Under the pieces are notes generated by a model. That model made no database searches and was not told where the DNA came from. It saw only the letters and a list, made by a program, of their open reading frames with translations. A program made the position numbers and the translations under genes. Shown here piece by piece: positions 10,122-20,834 of a stretch of 64,000 bases of DNA. The stretch spans positions 1,872,654 through 1,936,653 of the forward strand of contig NZ_CP030118.1 of assembly GCF_006968745.1 (NCBI RefSeq). Reading direction: 5' to 3'. Within the stretch, counting starts at the first letter, position 1. Each line of letters begins with the position of its first letter. This DNA is from Brasilonema sennae CENA114 (GTDB taxonomy: Bacteria; Cyanobacteriota; Cyanobacteriia; Cyanobacteriales; Nostocaceae).

Positions 10122-12677
10122 ATGCCAGCAGAGCCATCACTACCAGATGCTGTTCATATAGCTTTTGGTCTCGATGTAACAGGTATTTCGTCGGTAACAC
10201 CATCCTTGGCAACAACCTTTCAGGAAAACTTCAGTTATAGATACCAACAGCAAGAAACAGCAGATCAACCCAAAGACGATGATCCAAATGAAGCTCAAGC
10301 CTGTGTAACTTTAGTTAGACAGAGTTTGACAGAAGAACCGTGGGGAGAGATTTTCAGAGGGAGTTTTAATTCAGAAGTAAGACACCAAGTGTTTGAACGA
10401 ATACTTGGATGCTTAAAGAGAAATAGTAACTCAATACAAATACATACACTAGAGAAAGACTTAACTTATTTATCTGCTCTAAGTATTTCTAAAAAACGTC
10501 AATTATTTATTAGTTTTCCTGTTTCTCCAGTTTCTCTAGGTATACTTTTAGTTATCTATTATGCACATCTTTTTAGAGAAGAAAGAGATATTTCTCATAC
10601 TCATCATGCAATATCAGCTAAAGATTTTGTTATTTGGATTCGACCTCAAGATAATGGTAAAGTCTCCAATTTAAGGACAACAAGGGCATTTAATCTCATA
10701 GAAAGAGAAGATACTCATTGCGCTCTAAGTGAGAAAATTGCTTGTTTACCTGCTTATAAATTTGAGGAATCATCCCAAAGTCAACGCCTAAGAGTTGTTA
10801 TGGTGCGATCGCTTTCAGAAGCTGTTGAATTATTTAAGGAGTCTCAATATTGCTCTCTAGTTGTAATTGATGACCCATCAGGACAAACTTACCCATCTCC
10901 ATCTAGCTATGGAACTGAAGCGTTTAAGTTAGCGAGCCTTTGTAGACAAAAACAAATTCCTATGGTGGGTATTGTTCCTCCTTGGGCAATGAGAGATATT
11001 GAATACCGCGAAAAAAATCACCCCTGGGGAATTTTACTTTGGCCTGTAGACTTCTTCGCTCTACGTTCTTATCCAGCAGATAGGGGTCTTTTTGCTAACG
11101 GCGGAACACTTCACCCTATTGAGGAGAGTTATTTACTGCTAGAAAGAAAACGCCTGTCTTTAAAAGAGGCGCAAGTAACTATTAAAAGTTTTAACTTTAA
11201 TACGGAAGATGAAGAAAAAATCTCAGAATTATTTCAAGAATCGTCAGCTTTACTAATCGATTTGGCAAAGCAACCTCAATTGAGGATAGTTGGAGTAACA
11301 GGATGGGAAATATGGCGACATCTCTCTGCTCCAGTGTTACCCTTTTATTTACTATGGGGAAAGTTTATTGAAAGTAAGCTTAAGCATTTACAAAATACTG
11401 TGAGTAAATCCAAAGATGACAAGGCACTAACTTTATATAACCTTCTAAGCTCTCTTGCGCTCAGGCTACAAAGACTCAATTCTAACCCCTTTATAGAAAT
11501 TATTAAAGCATCTGATGTAGACACTATCGTTGCAGTGGAAGATGCAGAAAGAGCTAATGCCTTAGAAAAGTTTTTAGGAGAATACTCCGGTTATTCTATA
11601 CCTCAAATTTTACCACTCAGCGAAATTCGAGGATTTGGTGGAAAAAAACTTATAGTTATTGGTCAGCCAAAGGCTTGTTACCGTGATATACTCCAAACTA
11701 CTTTCTTCCGGCATATAGATGTTTTAATGTGGTCAGTATTATCTGAACGTGCCGAGCGGTGGTGGAGCAATCTGGAAGTTGATGCTAGAGAATTGCACCG
11801 TAAAACTTGGCAGATATTAACTGAAAAAACACAAGTAGGACGTTATGGTTTTAGTTCGGAATATACATCAGTTCAAGTAGTTAATACAGGAACGGCAAAG
11901 TTAACTAAGAATATTAATATATCTGAACTAGAAGAAAGTTTCAGTAACTTGAGTGGAAGTGTTCTAGACACAGGTTTAAAAAATTATCTTTCAAATAATT
12001 TGGAGTCCCATTATCTAGTTGAGTTTGAACGTGGATTAAAAATCAGGGTAGCACCTGGTAGTGATTTTTTGGTGTTATCAGGTAAAAAAGCTCAGGTTGT
12101 TGCTGTCAGAGAAATAACTGCTGAAACAAAAGTTATTTTATTTGATGGCATGACCCGTGATGAGTTGTTTGCTCAAAAGGCTGGTTTATTGGAAGATACC
12201 AAAGTTAACTATCTTTATCGCATACAGTTAGATGCATGGCGCGAGCTAGTAAAGCAGCAGGTTAAAAAGTTAAATGTGCGAACTGTATGCCGAGAAATTC
12301 TGCGTGAAACGGGTATACCTATTGGAGAAGAAACGATCCAGTATTACTGGATAAATGGTGATGACCTCCTCAGTTTACCTCGTGAACAAGAGCATTTCTT
12401 TTGGTTTTTACCACCTCTGGCTCGTTCAGGGTTTGAAGAATTTTGGCTAAAGGCTAATGACCTGAGAATTAAGCGTAGACAACTTGGTCAAGTTATATCT
12501 GCTTGTGCTCAAGAGGGATGGAAGGAGAGGAAATCAGACGAAATTGTCTTTCAATACGAGCAAGTTTTTATAACTGTTGGTGAATTGCGAGATGCCATGT
12601 TGGTGTTAAAAGTAAAGTCTAAACCTCAAATGATTCGTCAAAAACCTGAGTATCCAATAAATCGACTTTTTAGATAA
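10122..12677 (+). CDS. drmE: DrmE-like DISARM protein
   Basis: An 851-residue protein with no domain that I can name with certainty. Its place between a C5-methyltransferase and drmA-drmB, on the same strand with 16 bp to drmA, and its length fit DrmE, the class 2 DISARM protein of unknown function. Hydrophobic strands ending in acidic residues (SLVVIDDPSG, IPMVGIVPPWA) suggest alpha/beta domains. The C-terminal half is rich in basic and acidic residues, and there is no signal peptide or membrane segment. I assigned it mainly from context, so the operon role is better supported than any biochemical activity. Confidence 0.7.
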   Translation: MPAEPSLPDAVHIAFGLDVTGISSVTPSLATTFQENFSYRYQQQETADQPKDDDPNEAQACVTLVRQSLTEEPWGEIFRGSFNSEVRHQVFERILGCLKRNSNSIQIHTLEKDLTYLSALSISKKRQLFISFPVSPVSLGILLVIYYAHLFREERDISHTHHAISAKDFVIWIRPQDNGKVSNLRTTRAFNLIEREDTHCALSEKIACLPAYKFEESSQSQRLRVVMVRSLSEAVELFKESQYCSLVVIDDPSGQTYPSPSSYGTEAFKLASLCRQKQIPMVGIVPPWAMRDIEYREKNHPWGILLWPVDFFALRSYPADRGLFANGGTLHPIEESYLLLERKRLSLKEAQVTIKSFNFNTEDEEKISELFQESSALLIDLAKQPQLRIVGVTGWEIWRHLSAPVLPFYLLWGKFIESKLKHLQNTVSKSKDDKALTLYNLLSSLALRLQRLNSNPFIEIIKASDVDTIVAVEDAERANALEKFLGEYSGYSIPQILPLSEIRGFGGKKLIVIGQPKACYRDILQTTFFRHIDVLMWSVLSERAERWWSNLEVDARELHRKTWQILTEKTQVGRYGFSSEYTSVQVVNTGTAKLTKNINISELEESFSNLSGSVLDTGLKNYLSNNLESHYLVEFERGLKIRVAPGSDFLVLSGKKAQVVAVREITAETKVILFDGMTRDELFAQKAGLLEDTKVNYLYRIQLDAWRELVKQQVKKLNVRTVCREILRETGIPIGEETIQYYWINGDDLLSLPREQEHFFWFLPPLARSGFEEFWLKANDLRIKRRQLGQVISACAQEGWKERKSDEIVFQYEQVFITVGELRDAMLVLKVKSKPQMIRQKPEYPINRLFR

Positions 12678-12693
12678 GGTGCAGGAGTAATTT

Positions 12694-15600
12694 ATGAAGC
12701 CAGAAGATATTCTCAGTGATACAGGTTTGAATGTATCTGATTCTCAAAGACAAGAACAACATTTGCAATTTGTTGAAAATTTTTATCGGCGTATACATGG
12801 TCACATAACAGGAATATCTGACCATCGGAGTGTTATTACAGGCTCAACTGAACCTCGACGTTTGATGCCAACTGGTTATCTCTCAGCATTACCAGCAGTT
12901 TCATCAGTAAGTAGCCAACAACAGAATACTTTCCGTCCTAGTAATTGTGGTTTAGTAATTAACTTAGCTACAGATTGGGAGCAAAAGCAGTTACCTATAG
13001 AGTTAAAAATTCGCTTTAGTGTTTTCCTGCCTAAACTTGATTTAAGTAAAGCTGCGGATCGGTCATTAAGACCAATGTGGCAACGCTTTGATATAAGTGC
13101 TTCTATCAGTTCTATCATTCAGGATTTATTCGGCGATGGTTCTCCTACTCTTACTAAACTCAATCAGGATATTACAGACCAACTCATAAAGATAATTGAA
13201 ATACATCAAGCAGATTCACAATCTTGGCTACTAGGACTTAATCCAATAATTGATGATTTAACCGGATCCGAATTTATCTTAGATCAAGATAAAAATTATA
13301 AAGAATTACAAGCTGAACTACGTAAGCGAATTACTAACAAAAAAAATAAAGGTAAAAATGACAAGACTACTGCTGACAGTGATATTCCGTTAGGTCAAGT
13401 TTCTCCTGTTAATTTCAAGGTTACAGTTGAAGCACAAAAACGAACTTTAGGAGGACAAACGAGACTACGTCTATTTTTGAGAAATAAGAGTGACCAGATA
13501 GCTATTTTTGGCGATCCCAGAGATACAGGTTTATTTGGAGCTTGCCTGGAAATTAAATTACCACAAGAAATGTGGCAGCCGATAGAACTATCTCGATTTA
13601 AAATATCTTACCAAGTGGACTCAACCGTTCCTGCTCAAGGAATTAACTGTACACCACAATTTGATGAGAATCAGGGCTTTGTTCGTATCTGGACTGAGTT
13701 TTTACCCATTTATTGGCAAAAGAGACTTTATACTGCTGGTATTAAAGCTCCTTTTAAATATTTGGCGATCAATGATGGAGATGCTGACCTTCAAATACTC
13801 CAATCCATTTTGCTAAAAATGGGAGAATATCGAGATAATTGGCAAGCATTAATTAATCAAAAACATCCACAAACAGGGGGAAATCAGGATAACGCTGAAG
13901 CTCAAGCCGATTTAGATAATTTTAAGCAAGAAATTCAGCGCTTTGAGTTAGGTATTCAGGTTTTATCAAATCCAAAATATGCCATGCTTCGACGGGCTTT
14001 TAATTTGATGAATCAGACATTTGTCGAGATTGATGAAAAGCGCAAGCAACGTAAAAAAGCAATTTATGAGAACTGGCGACCTTTTCAAATTGTTTACATT
14101 GTTTCTAATCTTGTAGCACTAGCAGCACGAAAATGGACTGGAGATTTCACCAAAAATCCCTTGGCACAGATTGACCATGCTGCCGTGGTTCATTTCCCAA
14201 CTGGCGGTGGTAAATCTGAAGCTGTGATGGGAATCATCCTTACTCAAGCATTTTTTGACCGCCTGCGGAGTCGGGATTGGGGCGTAGTCGCTTGGTTGCG
14301 CTATCCCCTACGCTTGCTCACTTACCAGCAATTGCAACGTTTTCTGGATACTCTTGTTGTTGCAGATGAAGTCAGAAAACAGCAACCCGATTTAGCCAAT
14401 ACTGCTGAGTTCACAGTAGGTTATTACGGCGGTCGAGATAACAGTCCAAATTCTCTGAAGTCTGTTCCCGATGAACTCGGAAAATACATAGGACAGGCTA
14501 AAAAGGAAATGCAAGATGCAGGTATAACAAAGCTTCCTAAATACTTAAGTTTGGCGGATGTAGGACAATACGTTCCCGGCTCAATCCAGCAGTATCGCAT
14601 GGTAATGCGCTGCCCCTACTGCGGATTAGAGGAAGTTCACACTTTTATCGATCCACAAACAAAAGAACTTCGGCATCGTTGCGGTTCTCTAAATAAACCT
14701 TTACCTCAAAATGCTTGTGGTCGGGAAATTCCACTCTACATTGTTGATGAAGATATTTACAGCCGACTGCCAACTCTACTGGTAGGAACTCTTGACAAAA
14801 TTGCCAATATAACATTTCGTCCTGCTAGCCGCACTTTGTTTGGTGGTGTCTCAGATATATGTTCTGTACATGGTTTTGTAGCGAATAACACTTGTCACAA
14901 ACAGGATTCGGTTGGTGGATGTACTCGACGAGAATTGAAACATCTCTCCAGCGCACCTGTTGATCCTGGCATCCCTCTGATTTTTCAGGACGAATTACAC
15001 TTACTACGCGAAGAATTAGGAACTTTTGATGGTCACTACGAAGCTTTGATTGATTCTATTCACGAAGAACGGGGGGCAATACGTCCAAAGGTTTTGGCTG
15101 CAACTGCTACCATTGAGGGGGCAGAGCAACAAACTAGACATCTTTACTGGCGAGAACTTTCTCAATTTCCAGTGCGAGGACCTGCTGAGGGACGTAGTTT
15201 CTATGCAAACCAGCATAGCCGATATGTAACTAGAGGCTTTGTGGGGTTACGTCCTACAGCGGCTAATCCCCTTGATGCAGCAATGGCTTTAATTTCAGCC
15301 CTACGGACTGAGTTAGAAATTATTCGCAACAATCCTGCAAAATATAAGGTTGAGTATGGACTTAGTTCTTTAACTGATGAGGAATTTCTAAAATTAGTAG
15401 ATGAGCATGACCTTTGCTGTACTTATGTAAACTCGAAAAATGATGGTTCTGATATTCGACGCTCCATTAATGAACAAGTAAAGGCTGAATTGCGAGATCA
15501 ATTTGGAGAAAGCCAAGCCAATGCTATGCTTCCAGAAGCAATTACTCTTTCTGGAGATGATGGGATTGAGGTGGTTAAAGAAGTCTTAAAACGGATGGAG

Positions 15601-16320
15601 ACACGGCAAAAAGATTTGAATCCAAATAGCTCAGAACGGCTAAGAGATGTGGTAGCAACCAGTTTGATTTCTCACGGGGTTGATATTGACCGACTTAATT
15701 TAATGTTGTTTTACGGATGGCCCAGTACAACAGCGGAATACATTCAGGCATCAAGTCGTGCTGGCAGAACTGTTCCAGGTTTAGTATTCATATTATTTCG
15801 ACCGCAACGCGCTCGTGAACGAGCTATTTTTGACTATTTTGTGAAAGCGCACGAATACTTAGATCAGATGGTGGAAGCTGTCCCCATTGACCGCTTTGCT
15901 CACAATGCTCTTTATCGAACAGCTTTTGGTTTACTGCTTGGACGCTTGCTTCATATTGATGGTCCTGCGGCGCGAGGAGGAAATCAGGTGATTGACTTAG
16001 CAGGAATAGATAAACTTGATAAATTGCGCGAGCTAATTCATGGTCTCGGAAAAGGGGGTTCGCCTATTGATATTAATACTGTTGTCGGTAAAATTCCTAA
16101 TACTATTAACCCCGATCTTTTGCCAGAGGGAGAGGTTTTTAATATACCCTTGAAGTTAGTTGCTGCTGCTTTTTTGTCTCAAATAGAACGCATTGTACAA
16201 GATCCAAATGAAAGTAATCTTGTTACCAATGGTTTGACAAAAGATGATATCGCTGACGATTTCCGTCTGCTATTATCTCTTCGGGATGTCGATACAGGTA
16301 TTCGGATTACTGGGTACTAA
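12694..16320 (+). CDS. drmA: DISARM helicase DrmA
   Basis: A 1208-residue SF2-type helicase/ATPase. Visible motifs are Walker A FPTGGGKSEA (about 502-511), a Walker B/DExH box QDELHLL (about 765-771), motif III LAATATIEG (about 798), motif V TSLISHGVDIDRLN (about 989) and motif VI QASSRAGRT (about 1018). Between Walker A and DExH there is a Cys cluster (CPYCG and a later Cys pair) that may bind zinc. The long N-terminal 450 residues are outside the helicase core. In published DISARM work DrmA and DrmB form a DNA-binding complex. ATG at 12694 follows GGAG at good spacing, 16 bp after drmE, so the two are probably co-transcribed. Confidence 0.88.
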   Translation: MKPEDILSDTGLNVSDSQRQEQHLQFVENFYRRIHGHITGISDHRSVITGSTEPRRLMPTGYLSALPAVSSVSSQQQNTFRPSNCGLVINLATDWEQKQLPIELKIRFSVFLPKLDLSKAADRSLRPMWQRFDISASISSIIQDLFGDGSPTLTKLNQDITDQLIKIIEIHQADSQSWLLGLNPIIDDLTGSEFILDQDKNYKELQAELRKRITNKKNKGKNDKTTADSDIPLGQVSPVNFKVTVEAQKRTLGGQTRLRLFLRNKSDQIAIFGDPRDTGLFGACLEIKLPQEMWQPIELSRFKISYQVDSTVPAQGINCTPQFDENQGFVRIWTEFLPIYWQKRLYTAGIKAPFKYLAINDGDADLQILQSILLKMGEYRDNWQALINQKHPQTGGNQDNAEAQADLDNFKQEIQRFELGIQVLSNPKYAMLRRAFNLMNQTFVEIDEKRKQRKKAIYENWRPFQIVYIVSNLVALAARKWTGDFTKNPLAQIDHAAVVHFPTGGGKSEAVMGIILTQAFFDRLRSRDWGVVAWLRYPLRLLTYQQLQRFLDTLVVADEVRKQQPDLANTAEFTVGYYGGRDNSPNSLKSVPDELGKYIGQAKKEMQDAGITKLPKYLSLADVGQYVPGSIQQYRMVMRCPYCGLEEVHTFIDPQTKELRHRCGSLNKPLPQNACGREIPLYIVDEDIYSRLPTLLVGTLDKIANITFRPASRTLFGGVSDICSVHGFVANNTCHKQDSVGGCTRRELKHLSSAPVDPGIPLIFQDELHLLREELGTFDGHYEALIDSIHEERGAIRPKVLAATATIEGAEQQTRHLYWRELSQFPVRGPAEGRSFYANQHSRYVTRGFVGLRPTAANPLDAAMALISALRTELEIIRNNPAKYKVEYGLSSLTDEEFLKLVDEHDLCCTYVNSKNDGSDIRRSINEQVKAELRDQFGESQANAMLPEAITLSGDDGIEVVKEVLKRMETRQKDLNPNSSERLRDVVATSLISHGVDIDRLNLMLFYGWPSTTAEYIQASSRAGRTVPGLVFILFRPQRARERAIFDYFVKAHEYLDQMVEAVPIDRFAHNALYRTAFGLLLGRLLHIDGPAARGGNQVIDLAGIDKLDKLRELIHGLGKGGSPIDINTVVGKIPNTINPDLLPEGEVFNIPLKLVAAAFLSQIERIVQDPNESNLVTNGLTKDDIADDFRLLLSLRDVDTGIRITGY

Positions 16321-16344
16321 TTATTAAAATTGGGGAATAAATAT

Positions 16345-18390
16345 ATGAGTCAGCCAGCATATAGCCGTTCTAAAGGTCAAGTATTGCGTCGATATGAACC
16401 AGGAAGTGTTGCGACAATTCCTGCCGGAACTATTCAAGTTTATAGACATTTTGCCAGAAAAGTAGACGAACTTAGCAGAAAATTACAAGATGCTGTGCGC
16501 CAAGAACTTTATCGTTGGGAGCATAAAGATGCTCAAATGACGGCATTTGAAAACTACACTGCAGAATGTGTTTTTGTTATCACCCAATCAGTTAATGGTA
16601 AAAGATTAGAAGTTCGAGAGTGTGCCAACTGCGGAGCTATTCGTTACATAAAGCAATGGAGAGGAGACCCAGATGCACCCTGCCATCGTTGTAATCATCC
16701 AACCCTAAATGAAATACCCTTTGTTTTTGCTCATACTGATGGCACGATGATTCAGTTAACTCCCAGAATTTGTCCGCATCACGGTACAGATTATTTAGTA
16801 TTGGAAAGGGGCTACCTAAAGCGATGGCGGTGTAAGGTTGACGGCTGTAGTCATGCAGAAACAATAGTCCTTCCTTTACCTAAAAATTCTATCATGAAGC
16901 GTTCTGAGGTCGTGAATTCTATAGAGGGAAAAACAGGTAAGCCGCCTAGCCAAATGATGTCTTTGACGAACGTTTCTGATAATAAGCTTCAGGTAGTTCA
17001 TTCGCTTTCTCGAATTAATCCTACTCCAAATGTTGAGAAGTTTCTTGGCTATTCTGAATCTCTTCAAATCCTTTTAGCTATACATCTAGATTATTTTAAG
17101 CATCAGTGTAAAAATATTTCTGAATTAACAGAAATTATTCGGGTTCTTGGTCAAGGCAGTCAGGAAGACCAAAAAGAATTAGAGCAACTACTGAAAACCC
17201 TGCAATTGAGCGGCTTGGATGAGGTACAAATTAAAAAAATTCTAGCTAACAGAAAACAAGTTAAAGAGAGCGAGGCTGGTGGACCAATTGTTGCTGACTT
17301 AAGAAAAGCTTTAACGCAACTTTCGCCCAATACCCTACAACTATTAGGAGATGCTAAGACAGAAAAAGAAACACGCGATCGCAGAGAAAATATAACAGCT
17401 GCTCAGGAGAATGCTCGTACCCTTAGAGAACAGCTCGGTGACTATGCTGTGTTGCTAGATTTACAGGCTGAAAACCTTGATGAGGCTGTAACACATTTAG
17501 CTGGGATTAACTCCCCATTCTATGCCAATTTGTCAGCGGCAGGTTCTTTAATGCGTAAGAGCTTGGGCATAAATCAGGTGATGGTCATTAAAGACTTGCC
17601 TGTCTTGCATCTTGCCTACGGATATACTCGCTTATCTCACCAACCGGAAGCCTCTGTATTGTGGGCATTTGACCGCAAGAACTTTGATTTGGCAGGCGAG
17701 GAACCAAAAGGAAATTGGATTCCCATGCCAGTTTACAAACTTAAAACTGAAGCCCTTTTGTTCCAATTCGATGCCAAACGGATTGTTAGATGGCTCCATG
17801 CCAATAATTTAGCTCCCGCTCCAACTAGTATTAGCGAACCAACACTCTGGCTATTAGAGCACCACAGTCGGATTACTAGCCGTAGTGGTCCCGCATTTAA
17901 CGATACTTTGCCTCCAGATTTTCTAATTCCCTGGTTAGTAAGTTCGGCGCTACACAGTGCTAATCATCTTTTAATTAAAGCGATCGCTGACCAAAGTAGC
18001 TTCGGTGAAACTGCTCTTTCTGAACATTTACTTTTTAGTCTGAACCAAACAATAATTTTTGTAAATCGCTTGCAAGAATTTTCTCTTGGCGGACTGAAAA
18101 CCTTTTTTGAGCAGCGTTTGGATCAAGCATTTCAAAGCCTTTTGCAAGAAAGAGGCGACTGTATGTTTGACCCCTACTGTGAAGAGTCTTTGGGAGGAGC
18201 TTGTAATGGATGTTTGCATTTACCAGAGGTCGTTTGTCGCCTATTTAATAATGCTCTCAGCCGTATATTACTTTACGGTGGTGAAATTAGCACAAATATG
18301 GAGGGCGTTGAAAGAACTCTCTGGAATAGTCTATCCTCCCTAGTTGAGAGTGATCAATTTATTGGTTTGTGGGATAGCAGTGTAGATTAG
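16345..18390 (+). CDS. drmB: DISARM protein DrmB (DUF1998)
   Basis: A 681-residue protein with N-terminal zinc-finger-like Cys pairs (CANCG at about 95, CHRCNH at about 114, CPHHG, then CKVDGC) and a C-terminal DUF1998 region with CEESLGGACNGCLHLPEVVC followed by NNALSRILL. DUF1998 is the defining domain of DrmB, which partners DrmA. I chose ATG at 16345, preceded by GGGGA, over an in-frame TTG five codons earlier. It starts 24 bp after drmA. No gene for the phospholipase-D-like DrmC follows: the next 370 bp are repeat DNA and then ureF on the other strand. Confidence 0.87.
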   Translation: MSQPAYSRSKGQVLRRYEPGSVATIPAGTIQVYRHFARKVDELSRKLQDAVRQELYRWEHKDAQMTAFENYTAECVFVITQSVNGKRLEVRECANCGAIRYIKQWRGDPDAPCHRCNHPTLNEIPFVFAHTDGTMIQLTPRICPHHGTDYLVLERGYLKRWRCKVDGCSHAETIVLPLPKNSIMKRSEVVNSIEGKTGKPPSQMMSLTNVSDNKLQVVHSLSRINPTPNVEKFLGYSESLQILLAIHLDYFKHQCKNISELTEIIRVLGQGSQEDQKELEQLLKTLQLSGLDEVQIKKILANRKQVKESEAGGPIVADLRKALTQLSPNTLQLLGDAKTEKETRDRRENITAAQENARTLREQLGDYAVLLDLQAENLDEAVTHLAGINSPFYANLSAAGSLMRKSLGINQVMVIKDLPVLHLAYGYTRLSHQPEASVLWAFDRKNFDLAGEEPKGNWIPMPVYKLKTEALLFQFDAKRIVRWLHANNLAPAPTSISEPTLWLLEHHSRITSRSGPAFNDTLPPDFLIPWLVSSALHSANHLLIKAIADQSSFGETALSEHLLFSLNQTIIFVNRLQEFSLGGLKTFFEQRLDQAFQSLLQERGDCMFDPYCEESLGGACNGCLHLPEVVCRLFNNALSRILLYGGEISTNMEGVERTLWNSLSSLVESDQFIGLWDSSVD

Positions 18391-18763
18391 CAGTACTCAT
18401 CAGCTCGCTGTGGGCAGGTAGGGAGTCACTTGTCTCCTCAAGGGAAGGGTTTTTACCTTCATTCAAGGGTCAGTTATGAGATTTTGGGTTGTTTACCCAC
18501 GTTCTCACCTTGGGCTATAATGCTGTTTTCACAAGGTTATTACCCCTACTATTGTTCAATTCCTCCTTTAGATTGTGATTTGTTGATTATAGGACTTACG
18601 CAAAAACTCTTTTAAACCCTCTTAACTATGCGCTAAGGCGCACGCTACGCGAACGTGACGGACACTCTCCTCAACGGGGGGAACCCCCGCACGGAGGTGT
18701 CCTCCTCTTTGCGTCCTTTGCTGTTCATTTCTTGATTATTTTGCCTAAGCCCTGTAAGAACAA
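18391..18763. other. Repeat-bearing spacer between drmB and ureF
   Basis: No gene is supported. A GC-rich palindromic repeat (GCGCTAAGGCGCACGCTACG, then AACGGGGGGAACCCCCGC and neighbours) occupies about 18625-18715 and matches repeat types seen near 0.45 kb and 62.9 kb. It marks the right edge of the DISARM insertion. A drmC gene is absent on both strands. Confidence 0.6.
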
Positions 18764-19468
18764 TTAACTAGCAAATAATCTCTGAGCGAGTTTTTGATGC
18801 CGCATTTGGGCGATATCTATAGTAGGAGTACAAGACCACATTTGCTCCAGACTCATTGATGCAGCAGTGTGGTAGGCTGTCTCAATCTCTGGTGCTAGCT
18901 GAAGCAAAACTCGTTGTGCTTGCAGATGTCCCACAACACTCAAACGGATAGCAGCCCCCAACAACCCAGTGACGAAGCTATGCAAAAAACCCAGCACTGT
19001 ATCCTGTTCACTCAAAAGAGCTGCTCTACCAACTACAGCAAAGACAACTGGATGTAAGCAATTAATTTTACCAATAGCCGCATCTTGATTTAAAATGTCT
19101 AATTGAGAATCTTGCCAAGTTGAACTGGCAACCATGAGCAAGGCGCGTCCGCTTTTGCGCTGGGTTTCGCGCGTTTTCTCAACTAAGGTTTGAGCAAATA
19201 ATCGAGCATCTGCGGTTCGTACTGCTTCCAAGTCAGCGATCGCACTTCCTCGGTAGGCGTGGATCAATGCTACTGTATCTGTAACTCCTACCTTATTACG
19301 TAATAATAGCCGCAAAAAAGTTTGCAAGTCTTCTGAACCACGGAGTTGATTTTCTTGGACTAAGGATTCTAAGCCGTGAGATAAAGTAAAAGAGCCAGAG
19401 GGGAAGAAAGAATCAGACAACTGCATTAAGGTGAGTTGTTGGGCGAACACGGATGCAGGTAAACTCAT
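18764..19468 (-). CDS. ureF: Urease accessory protein UreF
   Basis: UreF is the activating partner in the UreD-UreF-UreG complex that loads nickel into apo-urease. The 234-residue, mostly helical protein has the family's start [24 protein letters not shown] pattern (shown in shortened form here: [10 protein letters not shown] then SHGLE) and the conserved [17 protein letters not shown] segment near residue 170. Its start codon overlaps the ureE stop by 4 bp, which suggests translational coupling. It is the last gene of the G-D-E-F run. ureC, which would be expected nearby, lies beyond the DISARM genes. Confidence 0.92.
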   Translation of the reverse strand: MSLPASVFAQQLTLMQLSDSFFPSGSFTLSHGLESLVQENQLRGSEDLQTFLRLLLRNKVGVTDTVALIHAYRGSAIADLEAVRTADARLFAQTLVEKTRETQRKSGRALLMVASSTWQDSQLDILNQDAAIGKINCLHPVVFAVVGRAALLSEQDTVLGFLHSFVTGLLGAAIRLSVVGHLQAQRVLLQLAPEIETAYHTAASMSLEQMWSCTPTIDIAQMRHQKLAQRLFAS

Positions 19469-19989
19469 GAGCCGTGATCGTGATGACTGTGTGGAGAAAA
19501 GTCGAGATGTTGTTGGGGCGATCGCAGTTCAAAGTCAATCTCTAACCCAGGAATCTGAAAATCCCGAACGGTTGATTCCATAACTTCTACATCTGCTGCT
19601 AATTGAACGTAGAGCTTACCATCTTGCACAATAATAGGCCAATGGTGATTACCCAAGACATGACCGAGATGAATTAATTCAATCGGATGCTCAGTAACTG
19701 GCTTAGTAAAACTAAGTACCATGACCTTTTGCTCTTGCAGATGAACAAGTAGTAATTTACCTTCTTCCGTTTCTAAAACATCTCCTTCCCGCAGTGCCCA
19801 ATCTCGACTTTTCACAATTCCTACAGCCGCACCAGTGGTAGTGTGAGCGTGAATTCGACCTTTACGGCTATCAGTTTGACTGATATGAACTTCCAAGCAA
19901 AGTGCTGAAAAACGAGCTTTTTCTATCCGTTCAGATAAGCTGACATTTTCTTTTGAATTGCCCAGGTAAATTTCTGCTAATTCAGTCAT
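19465..19989 (-). CDS. ureE: Urease accessory protein UreE
   Basis: UreE is the nickel metallochaperone that delivers Ni2+ to the urease activation complex. The 174-residue protein has the two-domain UreE layout: an N-terminal beta domain containing [11 protein letters not shown] and LREGDVLE, and a C-terminal metal-binding domain with [10 protein letters not shown]. It ends in a short His-rich tail ([10 protein letters not shown]) that fits nickel binding. It overlaps ureD by 4 bp and ureF by 4 bp. The product is longer at the N-terminus than a minimal UreE (about 150 residues). Confidence 0.93.
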   Translation of the reverse strand: MTELAEIYLGNSKENVSLSERIEKARFSALCLEVHISQTDSRKGRIHAHTTTGAAVGIVKSRDWALREGDVLETEEGKLLLVHLQEQKVMVLSFTKPVTEHPIELIHLGHVLGNHHWPIIVQDGKLYVQLAADVEVMESTVRDFQIPGLEIDFELRSPQQHLDFSPHSHHDHGS

Positions 19990-20834
19990 AAATCATTGGG
20001 TAAAAGAGGTTGATCAATAGAGCGACGCACGCAGTTTAAAGCGTTTTTTAAAAACTTTTTGAGTTCATGAGTCCCACTCGCCATAGCTCTAATCAGCAAA
20101 CCTTTGTTTCTTGGTAATATTGAGCTTGCGACAGTCAAACCTGAGCAGTTAGCTGCTTCGAAATTTTCTACATTTTTACTTACAAATTCGAGATTTATCT
20201 CAGGTAAAACAACAATTATATTACCAATCATAGGTGAAGAAGCAAATAGATTAGTCTTAGTAAAAAGATTTTCTTTTCCTTCTAAGCGCATCGCATCAGT
20301 AAACCATAGCTCTCCACAAGTAGAACTCACTTGCAAGCGACTAAAATAGTGATTAAATTGGTACAATTCTCCTCTAGCAAGCCTTCCAGGTAAAATCATT
20401 TCACTCAAAAATAATCTTCCAGTTGGATGAATCTTGATATTTATACTTTGCTCCAAAGTCGCATCAGTAAAGAAAATTAACGGTTCTGGTACAAATTCTA
20501 ACGTTGCGCCTTCCCCAATTTCAATTTCATAATTGGTTGTCGCTTTTGAGCCTGCTATAGGCATCGAATGAACTTTAGTTGCAGCTTGTTCCGTAAGATA
20601 AACGCTAGTATGATCTGCGAGTTGCAAAGATACATTCAACTCATCTTGTGCGAGTAAACCTGGAGATGTGCTCATAACATAGAGATAAGCACGCTGAAAA
20701 TCAGCATCATCGAGATAAAATACCGGAGATACCCTCAAAGGATAAGCTGTGTATTGATGGCTGAGAATAGTTTGACCAAAGCGATTACACTTGAGCCCTA
20801 ACTCCAAGTTATAGCGCTTCTCATCTGCGTCCAT
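19986..20834 (-). CDS. ureD: Urease accessory protein UreD (UreH)
   Basis: UreD is the scaffold that docks on apo-urease and recruits UreF and UreG for nickel insertion. The 282-residue protein shows the family pattern: QAATKVHSMP after a beta-rich N-terminal part, GATLEFVPEPLIFF near residue 129, then LPGRLARGE near 167. Its end overlaps ureE by 4 bp and its start overlaps ureG by 14 bp, indicating one transcript. Nothing in the sequence suggests damage, so the accessory set looks functional despite the split locus. Confidence 0.92.
   Translation of the reverse strand: MDADEKRYNLELGLKCNRFGQTILSHQYTAYPLRVSPVFYLDDADFQRAYLYVMSTSPGLLAQDELNVSLQLADHTSVYLTEQAATKVHSMPIAGSKATTNYEIEIGEGATLEFVPEPLIFFTDATLEQSINIKIHPTGRLFLSEMILPGRLARGELYQFNHYFSRLQVSSTCGELWFTDAMRLEGKENLFTKTNLFASSPMIGNIIVVLPEINLEFVSKNVENFEAANCSGLTVASSILPRNKGLLIRAMASGTHELKKFLKNALNCVRRSIDQPLLPNDL

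Noticed and set aside
18430-18615. Possible drmC remnant after drmB
   Set aside because: The 61-codon frame has no HKD phospholipase motif and no similarity to a PLD domain.
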